Positions 17,039 to 25,249 of a stretch of DNA of 43,247 nucleotides are shown here, in pieces (the first letter of the stretch is position 1; each line of letters opens with the position of its first letter). The position numbers and the translations under genes are program-made. Below the pieces are notes generated by a model that was given only the letters and a program-made list of their open reading frames with translations, was not told the DNA's origin and searched no databases. The DNA lies in contig NZ_BDQX01000423.1 in NCBI RefSeq assembly GCF_003112455.1, positions 54,990 to 98,236 of the forward strand, written 5' to 3'. The stretch is from Paenibacillus agaridevorans. Lineage in GTDB: Bacteria > Bacillota > Bacilli > Paenibacillales > Paenibacillaceae.

Positions 17039-18395
17039 GCCGGATTGGTATGGACGGATGAAGGCGGGGCCGTTCCGCGAACGCACGTTTACGGAGGAAC
17101 GCATGAAGGAGATTGGCCGTAAGGCGCGGGACGGCGGACGGAGAGGCCGGAGCGGTATTTGGATGTATGCCGCGTCCGGGCTGGCGGTTGCTTCTGTCCT
17201 GGCGCTCGTTCTCGTCTTGCAGCCTGTCGGTTGGTTCGGAACGAAGCCTTCTATGACCATGCCGACGGTAACGCCGCAAGCCACTCCCCAGCCGACGGAA
17301 GGTCCGAAACCCATGGTCGGCGATTTTTACGCGAAAGGGGAGACGGGTTTGTATACGGTGCCGAATCCTCATACAAAGGAAGCGGCCGTTTTCACGGTAA
17401 AGACAGGCGTTCCGCTAAAGGTGCTGGATATTTCGGGCGGATACGCCAAGGTGAACCAGGATGGCAATGCGGGATGGATGAATGCGTGGTATTTGACGAA
17501 GGAGAAGGATGAGGCGCCGGTCGATGCCGTCGAACCTTATTTGATGTTTGCCGGGAGCGCGGTGACGATGAGCACAAATCCGGAGGAGATTGAGCCGTCC
17601 GGTCCTGAGGTCGCCGCTGGCAAGGTCGTCAAAGTCGTAAAGGAGTTCCAAGACTGGGTGGGCGTCGATATCGTAACCTACGATCAGCCTTACGGGGGCG
17701 AGTTATGGCTGCGGAAGACCGAATTAATGGATTGGGATCCGGCAATGGCAATGGAAGGCGTTCTGAGGCAAGGAGCTGTGATCAAGAATGGAAACGGCAG
17801 AGAGATCGAGGTGCCATGGTTTAACAGTGTGTTTGTCGAAGAGAAGATGGCAAACGGGCGTTATCGGATAAGATCCGAGGATGGGATTACGGGCTTTGTC
17901 GAAGCGAGGGATTTTGTGCCTAATCCTTTCATTGCGGAGAACGAGAGGCGAAGGCTGCTGTTGTCCGTGATGACCGAGAATTGGCTAATGACCTCCGAGG
18001 AAATGAAGGGTTACGAGCGGTACGCGGCAAGTCGCGATGAGAATCTGCTGAGAGGTTTGCCCCCGATCGAGATTTTTCGTTATTACGTGCAGGCTCAGTT
18101 GAACAGGGATGAGAAAACCGTTTACGCCTTGTTGATTCAAGATCAGGGGCATGGGGTTCCCGACTTTGAAACCTATATGAACGATATTTCGCATGATCCA
18201 GGCCTTGCGCAGCGGACGTGGCGGTTGTGGGATAGGCTCATGATGGGTTATCGGTTGGGCGAGGAGGTCGAATCAGGTCAAGCGACGATTACGATAAGGC
18301 CAACGTTCGGTGGAACTGAGGAGGAGGTGCGGGGCTTCCAACTACTGCGCAACAAAGCAGGCATCTGGAAAGTCGCTTGGCTGCCGATGCAGTAG
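17025..18395 (+). CDS. Membrane-anchored SH3-like protein, probable anti-sigma factor
   Basis: This 456-residue protein has a basic cytoplasmic N-terminus of about 45 residues, one membrane segment (GIWMYAASGLAVASVLALVL, about 44-66), a Thr/Pro linker and an extracytoplasmic region. That region contains bacterial SH3-like modules (about 100-165, with KVNQDGNAGWMNAWYLT; others near 170-235 and 240-305) and a C-terminal alpha/beta part. Its start overlaps the sigma gene, with an RBS GGAGG in that gene. The short cytoplasmic tail lacks a Zn-binding HxxxCxxC anti-sigma motif. Position and topology suggest that it sequesters the sigma factor and senses the cell wall, but this is inference. Confidence 0.7.
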   Translation: MSEHRPDWYGRMKAGPFRERTFTEERMKEIGRKARDGGRRGRSGIWMYAASGLAVASVLALVLVLQPVGWFGTKPSMTMPTVTPQATPQPTEGPKPMVGDFYAKGETGLYTVPNPHTKEAAVFTVKTGVPLKVLDISGGYAKVNQDGNAGWMNAWYLTKEKDEAPVDAVEPYLMFAGSAVTMSTNPEEIEPSGPEVAAGKVVKVVKEFQDWVGVDIVTYDQPYGGELWLRKTELMDWDPAMAMEGVLRQGAVIKNGNGREIEVPWFNSVFVEEKMANGRYRIRSEDGITGFVEARDFVPNPFIAENERRRLLLSVMTENWLMTSEEMKGYERYAASRDENLLRGLPPIEIFRYYVQAQLNRDEKTVYALLIQDQGHGVPDFETYMNDISHDPGLAQRTWRLWDRLMMGYRLGEEVESGQATITIRPTFGGTEEEVRGFQLLRNKAGIWKVAWLPMQ

Positions 18396-18454
18396 AAGGC
18401 GAAGCAAGATAGGTGCTTCGCTCGCGAATAATCCAAAAAACGATGGGTAAGTTG

Positions 18455-18493
18455 ACGGCCATTCTCTCTGCAATATAATAGGAGAATGGCCGT
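18455..18493. terminator. Inverted repeat between convergent genes
   Basis: A perfect 12-bp stem (ACGGCCATTCTC/GAGAATGGCCGT) with a 15-nt loop lies between the SH3 protein gene and the convergent oxidoreductase gene. The T-tract is poor on both strands, although a six-base A-run lies about 18 nt before the stem (T-run on the minus strand). It is probably a weak bidirectional terminator. Confidence 0.55.
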
Positions 18494-18502
18494 TCCTCCC
18501 TG

Positions 18503-19591
18503 TTAGCCCAAGTTCGGCAGCTCGATATCGACTTCCTTGCCTGCCGCCGAGGAGCGCAGGATGCCGTCGATAATGGCTTGGTTGTACAGAATCTCCGATG
18601 CCGGGATCGGAGCGGCGCTTCCGTCGCTCAGGGCGCGGACGAAGTCCTTCACCTTTTCCTCGAACACGTTCAAGTTATGTTCGATGCGCGGAAGCGGAGT
18701 CTGCGTATGCTGGCCCAGCAGATCGTGATACAGCGTCATGCTGCCGACCTGTCCGTCCCATACGCCCGACCATGGTCCTTGACCGGCAGGCGTTACTTTA
18801 AGCCCCGCATCCGTGCCGAGGAACATGGATGCGCCGAGCGTGTCCATGTGCATGGCCCAGGAGATTTTGAATTGGAGCGTAATGCCTCCCTCCAGGCGAA
18901 TGAAGGCGGCGCCGAAATCCTCGACGTCGAAGCGGCTTGCTTCGGGATGGTACGCGGGATTGGTGCCAAAATAGTTCGAAGTCACCGCCGACACCGTCAG
19001 CGGCTTGGGAGAACCAAGCGCCTGCAGCGCGAAGTCGAGCGAGTAACAGCCGATATCCGCCATTGCGCCCGCCCCGGCAAGCTCCTTTCGGATAAAGGTG
19101 CCTCCGGGCATCCCTCTTCGGCGTCCGCCGCCAACCTCCACGTAATACACCTTGCCCAGCTTGCCCTCCTGAATAACTTGACGAATCAGCTTCATGTTGG
19201 GGTCGTAACGCGGCTGAAAGCCGATCGTCAGCATGTTTCCGGTATCCTGCGATGCTTGCGTCATCTCGATCGCCTCGTCCAGCGTGACGGACATCGGCTT
19301 CTCCAGCAGCACATGCTTGCCTGCCCGGAGCGCGTCGAGCGTCGTCTGGTAGTGGGAGACGTTCGGCGTGCAGATGCTGACGCCGTCCAGCTCCAGCTCC
19401 AGCAGTCGGCGATGATCTTGAAATGCCTGTGCTTCCGTCAGGCCTGCGGCATCAAGGAATTGCCGAGCCCTCCCCGGCACGATATCCGCAGCTCCTACGA
19501 TTTCGACGTTCTCCATGTTTTGATAAGCCCGCAGATGTCCTCCGGCGATGCCGCCGCTTCCGATGATGCCGATGCGAATGATTCTGCTCAT
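18503..19591 (-). CDS. Gfo/Idh/MocA family NAD(P)-dependent oxidoreductase
   Basis: This 362-residue soluble dehydrogenase has an N-terminal Rossmann fold (GIIGSGGIAGGH, residues 8-19) and the family EKP motif (LLEKPMSVTLDEA, near 95), with Lys expected in cofactor and substrate binding. The C-terminal alpha/beta substrate domain includes GAGAMADIGCYSLDFALQALG. Members oxidise or epimerise sugars and inositols. The ATG follows GGGAGATG. It appears monocistronic, with convergent and divergent neighbours and no transporter beside it, so the substrate cannot be inferred. Confidence 0.93.
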   Translation of the reverse strand: MSRIIRIGIIGSGGIAGGHLRAYQNMENVEIVGAADIVPGRARQFLDAAGLTEAQAFQDHRRLLELELDGVSICTPNVSHYQTTLDALRAGKHVLLEKPMSVTLDEAIEMTQASQDTGNMLTIGFQPRYDPNMKLIRQVIQEGKLGKVYYVEVGGGRRRGMPGGTFIRKELAGAGAMADIGCYSLDFALQALGSPKPLTVSAVTSNYFGTNPAYHPEASRFDVEDFGAAFIRLEGGITLQFKISWAMHMDTLGASMFLGTDAGLKVTPAGQGPWSGVWDGQVGSMTLYHDLLGQHTQTPLPRIEHNLNVFEEKVKDFVRALSDGSAAPIPASEILYNQAIIDGILRSSAAGKEVDIELPNLG

Positions 19592-19884
19592 GTGCTACAT
19601 TCATCTCCCTATTCGATAATCGTGACATTACCCTCATCGTAACATTACAGTGAGCGGCGAAGTAGTCGATGATTGCGTCACTCTCCTACTGCAAATTTGC
19701 GACATCGGCATCGCGGTTCACTCTCGAAATTTGATAGAGCTCTGCTTCTGCTTATACGAACGATAGGCCAGACTTAGGCAATAGGGCGCTTCCATCTCCA
19801 CTCATGTCCAATCGATAGACCGCAGTAGCGCATATAGATAAGAGGACATCGCTTATTTAGCTTGACTAGAGTGGAGGTAGCCAG

Positions 19885-21816
19885 TTGGAACAATATCAAA
19901 TTGTGCCCTGGGATGATCTGTCTTCGGACGAATCGATGCGTTCCCTTAACCTGGAACAATACGTGCCGCCCGAAGTGGAGAAGCTCGCGTATGAGGTCAT
20001 GAAATCTTACGATATGAGCGTCAGCGGAATGACGCTGATAACGTCCAAGCCGGACAAAGGCGGCGCCATCTGGCGGATCGAGACAAACCGCGGACCAAGG
20101 AGTCTGAAGGTGCTGCATCGGACGCCGCAGCGAAGTCTGTTCAGCGTCGGCGCGCAGGAGTACGTAGTCAGCAAGGGCGCCAGAGTGCCAGGGATTATTC
20201 TCACCAAGGATGGTCGCAATTCCGTTGAAGCCGGAGGGAAGCTGTGGATCGTAACGGACTGGATCGATACGTTGACGCCCGTCATGAAGATCGATCTGGA
20301 GGGAGCGCGGACATTGTGCCACGGTCTCGGGGAGTTTCATCAATGGTCAAAGGGTTACGAGCCGCCTGCCAAGGCGGGCAAATCGTCCCGTATTTTCAAG
20401 TGGGAGAGCCAGTACCAGAAGATCATGACGAAAATTGGCTGGTTCCGCCATATTGCCAATGCTTATCCCAATACGGAAGCGAGCGGACATCTATTGTCCG
20501 TGCTGGATACGTTTGAGGGGCAGGCGCGCGACATCCTCAAGCGGTTCCAGGAATCGGCTTACAAAAGAATGGTCGCGAAAGGCGAGGCTCACTGGGGGCT
20601 GGCCCACCAGGATTACGGCTGGTCCAACGGACAGATGGGTCCTGGCGGCATCTGGGTCATCGATCTTGACGGGGTCGCCTTCGACCTCCCTATCCGGGAT
20701 CTCCGCAAAATCATCACCAGCACCATGGACGATATGGGCGCTTGGGATCTAGAGTGGATCAGGGGAGTCATCGACGCGTATCACTCCGCGAACCCGCTGG
20801 ATCAAGAAACATTCGAGCTGCTCTGGATCGACATGGCGTTCCCGAATGAATTCTATAAGCACGTCAAAGAGGTTGTGTTTACGCCCGTCGAGTTCATGAA
20901 CACGGAGTTGAACGCGATTCTCGACCGCGTCGTCGCTACAGAGACGAACAAGTGGGATGTGCTGCGCGAGCTGGAGAAAGACAAAACGAAGTATGCGGCC
21001 GGAGATTATCCGGACGTGACGGCTGCGCCGAGCGGACCGTATCGCTACAAGGATTATGCCAAGGAAGGCGCGGCGCCGATCGTGGAGATACCTGGATCCA
21101 AACGCAAGCGCAAGGACAAGGAGAAGAGCGATGCCATTCGTATTGTCCTCAATCCGGACGGGAAGGCGAAGATCATTCCGGGCGGAGAAACACCGCGCAA
21201 GCTGTCCAAAAAAGAGGAAAAGAAACTTGCCAAAAAAGAAGAAAAGAAGCTTTCCAAAAAACAGTTAAAGAAGCTGTCCAAAAAAGAGTTAAAGAAGCTA
21301 TCCAAGAAAGAGGAAAAGAAGTCCTCCAAAAAAGAGTTAAAGAAGCTGTCCAAGAAAGAGCTCCGCAAGCTTCAGCGGTCCGAGCAACTGGCTTCGCAAG
21401 AGGGGCTGGCAGTACGCAAGCCGGAAAAGGCCGTATCGCCGTTGCGCCAGCCGGTAAAAGCCGTGGCTCCAGAACGAGAACGCATGAAACGCTACAAATA
21501 CAGAACGGAGCCTGCCGCAGTAAAGCCGAAGTCCGGCAAGCCGAGCGCGGGCAGCGGGCAGAAGTCCAGGAGTACCGCCGCTGGGAGCAAGCCGCTTAAG
21601 CGTTCTACTTCGACTTCGAAGCCGGGAGCGGCTCTCAAGGAAGGATTAAAGAAGGCGGCGGGCGGAGGCCGTACGAGGTCAGCTTGGAACAAAGGAAAGA
21701 AGAAGGTCGGCGTGAAGCTGTATCTCACGGCGTACCGTGACAGTAAGTCGGCAAGGAGGACTGGGCTTGAACATTTTGATGATTTGCACGGAGAAGCTGC
21801 CGGTACCGAATATTAG
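19885..21816 (+). CDS. CotS-like spore coat kinase-fold protein with Lys-rich repeat tail
   Basis: This 643-residue protein has an aminoglycoside-phosphotransferase-like kinase fold (about 30-350) of the CotS/YsxE coat family: a candidate ATP-site Lys75, the catalytic loop HQDYGWSN (241-248, Asp243), and DLDG with Asp260/Asp262 for metal. Residues 439-497 form seven repeats of the type KLSKKELK, followed by a basic Ser/Lys/Arg tail. It starts with TTG six nt after GTGGAGGT. Its 3' end overlaps the glycosyltransferase gene, which mirrors the cotSA-cotS pairing of Bacillus subtilis. A role in the inner or outer spore coat is likely. The tail makes it much longer than the roughly 350-residue CotS. 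Confidence 0.85.
   Translation: MEQYQIVPWDDLSSDESMRSLNLEQYVPPEVEKLAYEVMKSYDMSVSGMTLITSKPDKGGAIWRIETNRGPRSLKVLHRTPQRSLFSVGAQEYVVSKGARVPGIILTKDGRNSVEAGGKLWIVTDWIDTLTPVMKIDLEGARTLCHGLGEFHQWSKGYEPPAKAGKSSRIFKWESQYQKIMTKIGWFRHIANAYPNTEASGHLLSVLDTFEGQARDILKRFQESAYKRMVAKGEAHWGLAHQDYGWSNGQMGPGGIWVIDLDGVAFDLPIRDLRKIITSTMDDMGAWDLEWIRGVIDAYHSANPLDQETFELLWIDMAFPNEFYKHVKEVVFTPVEFMNTELNAILDRVVATETNKWDVLRELEKDKTKYAAGDYPDVTAAPSGPYRYKDYAKEGAAPIVEIPGSKRKRKDKEKSDAIRIVLNPDGKAKIIPGGETPRKLSKKEEKKLAKKEEKKLSKKQLKKLSKKELKKLSKKEEKKSSKKELKKLSKKELRKLQRSEQLASQEGLAVRKPEKAVSPLRQPVKAVAPERERMKRYKYRTEPAAVKPKSGKPSAGSGQKSRSTAAGSKPLKRSTSTSKPGAALKEGLKKAAGGGRTRSAWNKGKKKVGVKLYLTAYRDSKSARRTGLEHFDDLHGEAAGTEY
21199..21366 (+). repeat. 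Seven 24-bp in-frame repeats coding KLSKKELK-type octapeptides
   Basis: Each 24-bp unit (type AAGCTGTCCAAAAAAGAG plus six bases) encodes eight residues, so copy changes keep frame. Units differ mainly at the E/Q/L positions. The encoded tail is strongly basic and probably unstructured or helical. Confidence 0.85.
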
Positions 21817-23101
21817 AGGCGGAGCCATTCAGACGTATATCGGCGGTGCAGTCGGACTGCTGAAGGCGCAACACAACATTACGATCATTGGCAGGGACGA
21901 TCCCGAGCTGGCAAGCGACGAGCGGGTGGACGGCGTACGTTATTTGCGCTTCGAATCAAACGGGGCATTGGAAACCTATATGAGCAATATGATCCCGTAT
22001 TTAGCGGCTGCCGGGACTTCCTACGATCTCGTTCATATTTTTAACCGGCCTCGTCTCGTCATGCCTATCTCGAAGATCATGCCGAATGCCCGAATCGTGC
22101 TCAGCATGCATAACGACATGTTTAACCCGCACAAGCTGGCCAAGGAGGAAGGCGACGCCGTCGTGGAGCGGGTCGATACGATCATTACGATCAGCAACTA
22201 CATCGGTGCCGCCATCTGCAAGGACTATCCGCAAGCGGAGTCCAAGATCCGCACGATCTATTCCGGCGTGGATCTGGGCAGATTCGCCCCATGGAAGCAG
22301 TCGAGGGCGGCGCTTCGGGACAGGGAGGATATTCGAGCCCAGCACGGACTTGGCAACAAAAAAGTTATTCTATTCGTCGGTCGTTTGTCGCGCAACAAAG
22401 GACCGCATGTACTCGTACGCGCGATGTCCCAGGTCAAACATTCTGATGCCGTGCTTGTCATCGTGGGAGCGGCCTGGTACAGCGATGATCGCATCAGCGA
22501 TTATATCGCTTATCTTCGAGCAATGGCGGAGACGTCGCCGCTCCCCGTTATGACGACGGGATACGTGCAAGCGAGCGACGTGCATAAGTGGTTCTGCGCG
22601 GCGGATATGTTCGTCTGCACGTCGATCTGGGAAGAGCCGCTTGCGAGGGTTCACTACGAAGCGATGGCGGCAGGGCTGCCGCTTATTACGACTGCGCGCG
22701 GCGGCAATCCGGAGATCATCCGCGGCAATAACGGCGTGATCGTCCAGAATCCGGAGGACCCGGCGGAATACGCAACAAAAATTAACGCGATGCTGTCCAA
22801 CTTGGGAGAATCCCGGCAGATGGGGCTTAACGGCCGCAAGCTGACGGAGGATAACTTTACCTGGAGTCACGTTGCGGGCAACATTTTGGAGGTATGGAAT
22901 ACGCCTAGACAGGCGCCCGTTGAGCTCGTTACCGAGGGATCCGATTCAGCGGGCGAGCAAGAAGCTCTCGAAGCGGGACAGCAAGGAGCTCCCGAAGCGG
23001 GAGAGCAAGGAGCTCCCGAAGTGGGAGAGCAAGGAGCTCCCGATTCGGGAGAGGCCGACGATATGGACGGGGTAGATCCTACGAGTGACGAGTCTCTATA
23101 G
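21767..23101 (+). CDS. GT4-family glycosyltransferase, CotSA-like, with acidic repeat tail
   Basis: This 444-residue protein has a GT-B fold. The N-terminal domain starts NILMICTEKLPVPNIRGGAIQTY, the interdomain sequence is KKVILFVGRLSRNKGPHVL, and the nucleotide-sugar motif ARVHYEAMAAGLPLI-TTARGGNPEII carries the EX7E-type glutamates. It is close to spore coat CotSA (YtxN) in type. The start is TTG at 21767, six nt after AAGGAGGA; a GTG 30 nt upstream has no site. It overlaps the CotS-like gene by 50 nt, so expression is coupled. The last 60 or so residues are low-complexity and acidic, with four EQGAPEAG-type octapeptides. Confidence 0.87.
   Translation: MNILMICTEKLPVPNIRGGAIQTYIGGAVGLLKAQHNITIIGRDDPELASDERVDGVRYLRFESNGALETYMSNMIPYLAAAGTSYDLVHIFNRPRLVMPISKIMPNARIVLSMHNDMFNPHKLAKEEGDAVVERVDTIITISNYIGAAICKDYPQAESKIRTIYSGVDLGRFAPWKQSRAALRDREDIRAQHGLGNKKVILFVGRLSRNKGPHVLVRAMSQVKHSDAVLVIVGAAWYSDDRISDYIAYLRAMAETSPLPVMTTGYVQASDVHKWFCAADMFVCTSIWEEPLARVHYEAMAAGLPLITTARGGNPEIIRGNNGVIVQNPEDPAEYATKINAMLSNLGESRQMGLNGRKLTEDNFTWSHVAGNILEVWNTPRQAPVELVTEGSDSAGEQEALEAGQQGAPEAGEQGAPEVGEQGAPDSGEADDMDGVDPTSDESL
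22955..23050 (+). repeat. Four 24-bp in-frame repeats coding EQGAPEAG-type octapeptides
   Basis: Units of the type GAGCAAGGAGCTCCCGAAG plus five bases follow each other without gaps near the end of the glycosyltransferase gene. Like the Lys-rich array in the preceding gene, the unit is 24 bp (eight codons), but it encodes an acidic sequence. Confidence 0.85.
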
Positions 23102-23195
23102 TCACTCCTAAAGGTAGATGTTTTGTCGATAAGAGGTAATCAACTTGGGCACGGCGAGGCTAAAGGATAGTTATAGGCTCGTAATCAAGCCCGTC

Positions 23196-23243
23196 AAAAA
23201 AAGGACTGCATCCTCTCCGCAGGGAGAGGAACAGTCTTTTTTT
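23196..23243. terminator. Bidirectional terminator downstream of cotSA-like gene
   Basis: The stem AAAAAAAGGACTG with CAGTCTTTTTTT, extended by CCTCTCC/GGAGAGG, has A- and T-runs on both sides. It ends the coat operon and can also serve transcription from the minus strand. Confidence 0.85.
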
Positions 23244-23469
23244 GCTTTTCCCGGACAGCAAGGCTCTCTGCCCAAGGACGGCACTCGTTAGGCTGCTCAG
23301 GGCTCAATAGCCCGACCTTTTCGTACTATTGCTTCGCTCGGAGTTCCTTTATTGGCCCCTGTAGCCCGTCCTTTTCGGGCTATTGCGCCAGCTGGGGCTG
23401 CTCTGCATGCTGTATTCCGATCATCGTTTATCGTTGAGTACTCCGCTCTCTTGGGAAGCAACGCCGAAA

Positions 23470-23493
23470 GCCCGTTCCGCTAACGGAACGGGC
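23470..23493. terminator. Perfect 10-bp hairpin GCCCGTTCCG/CGGAACGGGC
   Basis: The stem has a CTAA loop and is followed by AAACTTTTG. The tail is too short for a strong terminator, but it lies downstream of the minus-strand acidic-protein gene and could act there. Confidence 0.4.
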
Positions 23494-23576
23494 AAACTTT
23501 TGAGGACTAGAGGACATAGGTGTAGAATAAGTCCTCCTCTTAAACCTTTTCTTAAACCACCTCTTAAATCCTCCTC

Positions 23577-23876
23577 TTAATCGTCCTCTTCTTCATCCTC
23601 TTCGTCATCCAAATAATCATCCAAATCGTAATCTACATCGTCGTCCTCATCATCGGCGCCTTCTTCGCCGTCGCGCTCATCCTCATCGACCTCGAACGTG
23701 ACTTCTGCGACCGAGTCCCACTTGATCGATTCGAGCAGCCGTTTGGCGGCTTTGCTGGACAGCTCCTGTCCCTCCAGATTCATTACTTTCTTGCTGCCGT
23801 CCTCGTAAACGAGACTCATGCTGATCACCGTGTTCTCCTGGAGCACTTCTTTGCTTTGTTTCTTTAAGCTGGACAA
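23577..23876 (-). CDS. Small protein with extremely acidic C-terminal tail, function unknown
   Basis: This 99-residue protein starts with TTG behind CGGAGGAG. Residues 1-60 form a small mixed domain (TVISMSLVYEDGSKKVMNLEG, then AAKRLLESIKWDSVAEVTFEV). The last 35-40 residues are almost only Asp and Glu, with a few Tyr and Leu (DYDLDDYLDDEEDEEEDD). I do not recognise the family, and no signal peptide or membrane segment is visible. The gene converges on the CotS/CotSA pair. The acidic tail could bind metal or a basic partner such as the CotS-like Lys repeats, but that is speculation. Confidence 0.75.
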   Translation of the reverse strand: MSSLKKQSKEVLQENTVISMSLVYEDGSKKVMNLEGQELSSKAAKRLLESIKWDSVAEVTFEVDEDERDGEEGADDEDDDVDYDLDDYLDDEEDEEEDD

Positions 23877-24008
23877 CTTATCACTCCTCCGTCCGGTACA
23901 TTATTGGCACTCCGTATATTGTATAAGAGGCGAAGGCTGTTGGATTGGGTTAATGAGACAGGTTATTCGTCGATTTTCTCGAAATATAAGAAAGCATTAA
24001 AAAACGTA

Positions 24009-24039
24009 TTGACTCTCACGTTACGTGATACTTTAGAGT
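24009..24039 (+). promoter_or_regulatory. MerR-type promoter and operator
   Basis: TTGACT (24009-24014) and TAGAGT (24034-24039) are separated by 19 nt, the elongated spacer typical of MerR-activated promoters. The spacer contains a perfect dyad, TCACGT-T-ACGTGA, and outer arms ACTCT/AGAGT. It lies 27 nt upstream of the merR start, implying autoactivation on ligand binding. Confidence 0.85.
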
Positions 24040-24065
24040 AAGGGTTGAAAGGAGGCCGAAGCGCC

Positions 24066-24809
24066 ATGAAGGTAAAAGAGGTTGCGGATCTGACCGGGAT
24101 CAGCGTGCGCACGCTGCATCATTACGATGAGATCGGATTGTTAGTTCCCGACGGGACCACGGAGGCGGGGTATCGCGACTATTCGGAGCGAAATCTTGAG
24201 CTTCTACAACAAATTTTATTTTTTCGGGAGCTTGGGTTTACTTTGAAAAAAATCAAGGAAATCGTCACAAGCAAATCGTTCGACCGGCTGGAAGCGCTGG
24301 AGCGGCATCGGGAGAGGCTGAACGAGAAGCGAAGCCAGCTGGAGCAATTGCTCCGAACGGTGGAGCAGACGATCAGACACGCGAAGGGAGAGGTAACCAT
24401 GACAAACGAAGAAAAATTCAAAGGCTTCGATTTCGGCAGCAACCCATACGAACAAGAGGCAAGAGAGCGCTGGGGCGACAAGGCCGTCGACGAATCGAAC
24501 GCGAAGATGGAGAAGCTGAAGCAAGATGGCAAAATGCAGGCTTTCCAAGACGAGATGAACGAATTGTACAGGAAGCTGGCGGCCGTCCGCCATGACGATC
24601 CGTCATCGGAGGCGTCGCAAGAGGCGATCGGCCAATGGTTCACGCTGCTGAACCAAATGGGCTCGTATTCGCTGGAGGCGTTCAAAGGTCTCGGGCAGAT
24701 ATATGTTGATGACGCACGATTCACGCGTAATATCGACCAGTTCGGAGAAGGTCTCGCCCTGTTCATGCGGGACGCGATGGCATATTACTCAGACAGCCGA
24801 CTTGGCTAA
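24066..24809 (+). CDS. MerR family regulator with TipAS antibiotic-recognition domain
   Basis: This 247-residue regulator has an N-terminal winged helix-turn-helix (VKEVADLTGISVRTLHHYDE, residues 2-70), a dimerisation coiled coil (about 75-110) and a C-terminal TipAS-like domain starting at TNEEKFKGFDF. Related proteins (TipA, Mta, SkgA) bind hydrophobic or thiopeptide drugs and activate efflux or their own gene. The ATG at 24066 has AAGGAGG upstream. No efflux gene follows it, so the targets may be elsewhere, and an internal ATG at TNEEKF could give a short drug-binding form, as in TipAS (inference). Confidence 0.93.
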   Translation: MKVKEVADLTGISVRTLHHYDEIGLLVPDGTTEAGYRDYSERNLELLQQILFFRELGFTLKKIKEIVTSKSFDRLEALERHRERLNEKRSQLEQLLRTVEQTIRHAKGEVTMTNEEKFKGFDFGSNPYEQEARERWGDKAVDESNAKMEKLKQDGKMQAFQDEMNELYRKLAAVRHDDPSSEASQEAIGQWFTLLNQMGSYSLEAFKGLGQIYVDDARFTRNIDQFGEGLALFMRDAMAYYSDSRLG

Positions 24810-25044
24810 AATGCGGCGAACGGAAGAATAGAGGCAGCCGAGGCTCTTGAAGCCCGGCCGTCTCTTCTCGAATGAAAGGATATCATAAGTTTTCTCATGC
24901 TTGACCTATCCTTTTCGAGATGAAACCCGCGGTCTTTCCCGAGGGCAGCGAAGCCAGTTCACCTTGGACTTTCTTCTGACAGTAACATTGTATTGTTGCA
25001 CGACCTTATGGGAGTGGAGACCAATGGTATGCCTAATCTATAAA

Positions 25045-25236
25045 TAAAGGGAAAAGCTCCATCTAATCTGAACGAATCGGGCTGTTTGCCTATCTTAAAG
25101 GGAAAACCGCCCTCTAATTGAATAGGTTTTGCCGAGATGTATGGATTCGGCCTAAATTAGAGGGAGGAAATCCCTCTAAGACTCAGGGGATGACGAGGAG
25201 AGGGCAATTAGAGGGAGATTTTCCTCTTATCAAAGA
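25045..25236. repeat. Dispersed TTAGAGGGA-type direct and inverted repeats
   Basis: TAAAGGGAAAA-C-CC-TCTAAT occurs at 25045 and 25096 (51 nt apart). A hairpin, TTAGAGGGA with TCCCTCTAA, lies around 25154-25176, and another AATTAGAGGGAGATTTTCCT copy near 25207. The same core in both orientations looks like an intergenic repeat family, but copies outside the window cannot be seen. Confidence 0.55.
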
Positions 25237-25249
25237 AGGACGACGCCCC

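Larger units (their letters stand above)
23102..23576. other. Gene-free stretch with hairpins and short repeats
   Basis: There is no convincing reading frame. The stretch contains a strong bidirectional terminator (23196-23243) and the hairpin TAGCCCG/CGGGCTA near 23362-23382, with a degenerate copy near 23308-23333. A second perfect hairpin follows at 23470-23493. Close to the acidic-protein gene is an array of CCTCTTAAA-type 12-bp repeats (about 23530-23580). Confidence 0.6.

Noticed and set aside
18578..19642. Long plus-strand frame of 354 codons
   Set aside because: It lies wholly antisense to the well-conserved Gfo/Idh/MocA gene, and its translation shows no domain.
19592..19884. Sigma-K promoter before the CotS-like gene
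   Set aside because: GCATATAGATA is near the expected -10, but the final TA is displaced by one base and no proper -35 was found.
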